NCBI GenBank assembly: GCA_913061425.1
Contig: CAJXUO010000087.1
Span: forward strand, 1-6,272
Reading direction: 5' to 3'
Length of the DNA: 6,272 nucleotides
Source: an uncultured Lutibacter sp.
GTDB taxonomy: Bacteria; Bacteroidota; Bacteroidia; Flavobacteriales; Flavobacteriaceae
In this document: piece by piece, positions 4,574 to 6,272 of the stretch
Layout: each line of letters starts with the position of its first letter
Numbering within the stretch: the first letter of the stretch is position 1
Position numbers and translations under genes: made by a program
The notes under the pieces: generated by a model
The model's input: only the letters and a program-made list of their open reading frames with translations
What the model was told of the DNA's origin: nothing
Database searches by the model: none

Positions 4574-5935
4574 ATGAAAGTGAACATCTCTAAATTATCT
4601 CATCACCCCAAGAACCAAGAAATCTATGATTTATCTTCTATTGAAGAATTGATGGATAGTATTTCTGAAGTAGGATTACTACAACCTTTAATTATTGACC
4701 AACACTATCAGATTATAAGTGGAAACAGAAGATTTGAATCTGTAAAAAGATTGAGATGGGAAGATGTTGAAGTTCATCAACGGTTTATAGAAGTAGGAGA
4801 AGAAGAGTTACTCTTAATACACTACAATAAACAACGAATAAAGAGTTTTAAAGAGTTAATTAATGAATACATTATACTTGATAAGTATTATAGAAAAGGA
4901 CAAGGAAAACGAACGGATTTAACTTCTGTTAAATCTAACAAAGGTTCTTCTAGGGATTTAGTATCTACGGAATTAGGAATCTCCTCTTCTCAATTAAGAA
5001 GGTTGGTATTCATCTATAAAAACAAACCTGAATATATAGAACTCTTAGATAAAGGAATTTTAACAGTCAATCAATCCTACCTACAGATTCAAAGAGAAAT
5101 CAAGGAAAGAGAATCTAAAAAACCTTCTACTTCAAACTCAGAGACTCTTATAAAATCTAATTGGAGATTTTATAAGAAATCTTCTCATAATATGAGTGAA
5201 TTAAAAAAGGGTGAAGTTCAAACTATTTTTACCTCTCCTCCTTATTGGAATAAAAGAACCTATTCGGAAGAAAAAGGATTAGGAAATGAAAAAACATCCG
5301 AAGAGTTTGTGGTAAACCTTTCAGAACATTTAAGAGATTGTAAAAGAGTATTAAAAGATAGAGGAAGTTTCTTCTTAAATTTAGGAGATACTTTTTACAA
5401 TGGAAATCTTCAGAATGTTCCTCATAAAGTAATACTAAAACTTCAAGAACAAGGTTGGATACTTCGAAATACAATCATCTGGTCTAAAACCAATCCCAAA
5501 CCTTCTTCCTCTAAATCTAACCTAACTCCTTCTTATGAGTTCATATTTCACCTCGTAAAAACAATAGATTATGATTACGATCGAACTCTAACGAAACTAT
5601 CCGATAAAACCAAACCATCACTTCCTCCAAGACACAGAAGTGTAAATGGAGGTTATTCAAAATCAGTAACCCCATACCTACCTAATGTAAATGGAAAGAA
5701 TATGGGAGATTATTGGAATGAAGATATTGTGAGAACCTCGGTTGCAAATCAAAAACTAAACATTAAAGGGGAACATCCCGCTCCGTTTCCAAATGAAATA
5801 ATCACATTACCAATTCTTCAAACTTCTAAAGAGTTTGAATTAGTGTTAGACCCGTTTATGGGAAGTGGAACTGTAGGAAGGGTTTGTGATAAACTGGGAA
5901 GAAATTTTATTGGGTATGATTTGAAGATGTTTTAA
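4574..5935 (+). CDS. ParB/Srx-HTH-DNA methyltransferase fusion
   Basis: A 453-residue protein. Residues 1-75 are a ParB/sulfiredoxin-type N-terminal domain: GLLQPLII (34-41) and the box SGNRRF (49-54). Residues 88-172 follow the ParB/KorB helix-turn-helix pattern (GKRTDLTSVKSNKGSSRDLV, then LGISSSQLRRL at 134-144). After a linker (175-195) comes a beta-class DNA methyltransferase in which the catalytic motif TSPPYW (220-225) precedes the SAM-binding DPFMGSGT (426-433). HPAPFP (401-406) is also typical. SPPY is most often N4-cytosine, but N6-adenine cannot be excluded. The target-recognition part is probably 305-400. Such fusions are common in phages and mobile elements and usually lack a partner restriction enzyme. 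The ATG gives a normal ParB-type N-terminus. No ribosome site is seen; the gene follows the right repeat and ends in a terminator. Confidence 0.92.
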   Translation: MKVNISKLSHHPKNQEIYDLSSIEELMDSISEVGLLQPLIIDQHYQIISGNRRFESVKRLRWEDVEVHQRFIEVGEEELLLIHYNKQRIKSFKELINEYIILDKYYRKGQGKRTDLTSVKSNKGSSRDLVSTELGISSSQLRRLVFIYKNKPEYIELLDKGILTVNQSYLQIQREIKERESKKPSTSNSETLIKSNWRFYKKSSHNMSELKKGEVQTIFTSPPYWNKRTYSEEKGLGNEKTSEEFVVNLSEHLRDCKRVLKDRGSFFLNLGDTFYNGNLQNVPHKVILKLQEQGWILRNTIIWSKTNPKPSSSKSNLTPSYEFIFHLVKTIDYDYDRTLTKLSDKTKPSLPPRHRSVNGGYSKSVTPYLPNVNGKNMGDYWNEDIVRTSVANQKLNIKGEHPAPFPNEIITLPILQTSKEFELVLDPFMGSGTVGRVCDKLGRNFIGYDLKMF

Positions 5936-5976
5936 AAAACCATAACCTATCGGGTAATTGATAAGTTATGGGTTTT
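5936..5976. terminator. Bidirectional intrinsic terminator
   Basis: AAAA-CCATAAC (5936-5946) and TATC (5948-5951) pair with GATA (5960-5963) and GTTATGG (5965-5971) across an eight-base loop, followed by TTTT (5973-5976). There is one internal mismatch (5947/5964). It begins directly after the methyltransferase stop and can serve both that gene and the convergent minus-strand gene. Confidence 0.85.
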
Positions 5977-6023
5977 AAATAATCACTCCTCTTCTTCATT
6001 AAAACTTAATATGACTATTTACA

Positions 6024-6039
6024 CAACCTTAAGAGGTTG
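6024..6039. repeat. Small hairpin between the convergent genes
   Basis: CAACCT (6024-6029) and AGGTTG (6034-6039) form a six-base stem with a TAAG loop, 20 bp beyond the stop of the minus-strand gene. There is no U-run after it on either strand, so it is at most a weak terminator. Confidence 0.4.
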
Positions 6040-6058
6040 ATTAAATATTAGATTTTAT

Positions 6059-6272
6059 TTAGTTAATTTTTGTAAATCCATTACCATTCCACTCCCATCT
6101 GATTGACTCTCTCCACTGAATTGAAGGAACCGACAATAAAGGTTCGCCTTCAACTAAGTCAATTAAACCATTATTGTCAATATCCATAAGTTTAATCCAA
6201 ACATGATTATTTGAGTTATATATAACATTATTTGGCAACCAATCTGAGGTTTTGTCTTCAAATTGTCTATTC
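6059..6272 (-). CDS. C-terminal end of an FG-GAP/VCBS-like protein (partial)
   Basis: The 3' end of a minus-strand gene that runs off the right edge; 71 codons are visible. The peptide includes HVWIKLMDIDNNGLIDLVEG, where D-x-D-x-N-G-x-x-D is the calcium-binding loop of FG-GAP/VCBS beta-propeller repeats. It is followed by WRESIRWEWNGNGFTKIN and the stop, with Trp-rich strands as in the last blade of such proteins. These proteins are normally secreted or surface-exposed in Bacteroidota, but the N-terminus is outside the window so export cannot be judged. It is convergent with the methyltransferase gene and appears unrelated in function. Confidence 0.75.
   Translation of the reverse strand, partial: NRQFEDKTSDWLPNNVIYNSNNHVWIKLMDIDNNGLIDLVEGEPLLSVPSIQWRESIRWEWNGNGFTKIN

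Noticed and set aside
5229..5474. Minus-strand open frame of 81 codons rich in Leu and Phe
   Set aside because: It is antisense to the methyltransferase core, including the SPPYW motif; the hydrophobic look is a complement artefact.
5985..6013. Minus-strand end LSFNEEEE as an acidic C-terminus of a gene
   Set aside because: The frame is closed by a stop only about 11 codons upstream and lies between the two convergent genes, so it is too short to support.
1..6272. CRISPR array, tRNA or rRNA genes
   Set aside because: No regularly spaced direct repeats, cloverleaf sequences or rRNA-like conserved stretches were seen on either strand.

Overview
The window is AT-rich DNA that best fits a member of the Bacteroidota, probably a flavobacterium-like lineage. 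This rests on strong A/T bias at third codon positions, absence of Shine-Dalgarno sequences ahead of the genes, two good matches to the Bacteroidota promoter (TTTG, about 20 bp, TAnnTTTG), and a small secreted repeat protein of a type I know mainly from this phylum. The first 37 bases are not biological: they are an Illumina Nextera Read 2 transposase adapter with the last bases of an index. The window therefore begins at a contig or read end.

Layout. 38-396 is non-coding or decayed DNA with a hairpin, an A10/T10 tract and one copy (285-359) of a 75-bp repeat. 397-1716 is a minus-strand pair: a PD-(D/E)XK nuclease-like protein with a C-terminal DUF5655-type domain, followed 21 bp later by a secreted YxNQ-repeat protein. 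1717-2055 holds divergent promoters and a minus-strand relic of a SHOCT-like domain. 2056-4256 is a plus-strand pair: a 617-residue large serine recombinase and, overlapping its stop by one base, a 115-residue protein ending in the same kind of recombinase-type helix-turn-helix. 4257-4573 is decayed DNA plus the second, inverted copy of the repeat (4447-4520). 4574-5935 encodes a ParB/Srx-HTH-DNA methyltransferase fusion and ends in a good hairpin terminator. 6059-6272 is the C-terminal end of a minus-strand FG-GAP/VCBS-type protein that runs off the window.

How it may work together (inference). The gene set of site-specific recombinase, orphan methyltransferase with a ParB-like domain, and stand-alone nuclease-like protein is typical of accessory or defence DNA. 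The inverted repeats bracket a 4.2-kb segment that holds the nuclease, the secreted protein, the recombinase and its small partner; the methyltransferase lies just outside. The repeats could be element ends, a duplicated leader in front of two genes, or relics of a duplicated coding sequence. The sequence alone does not decide between these.
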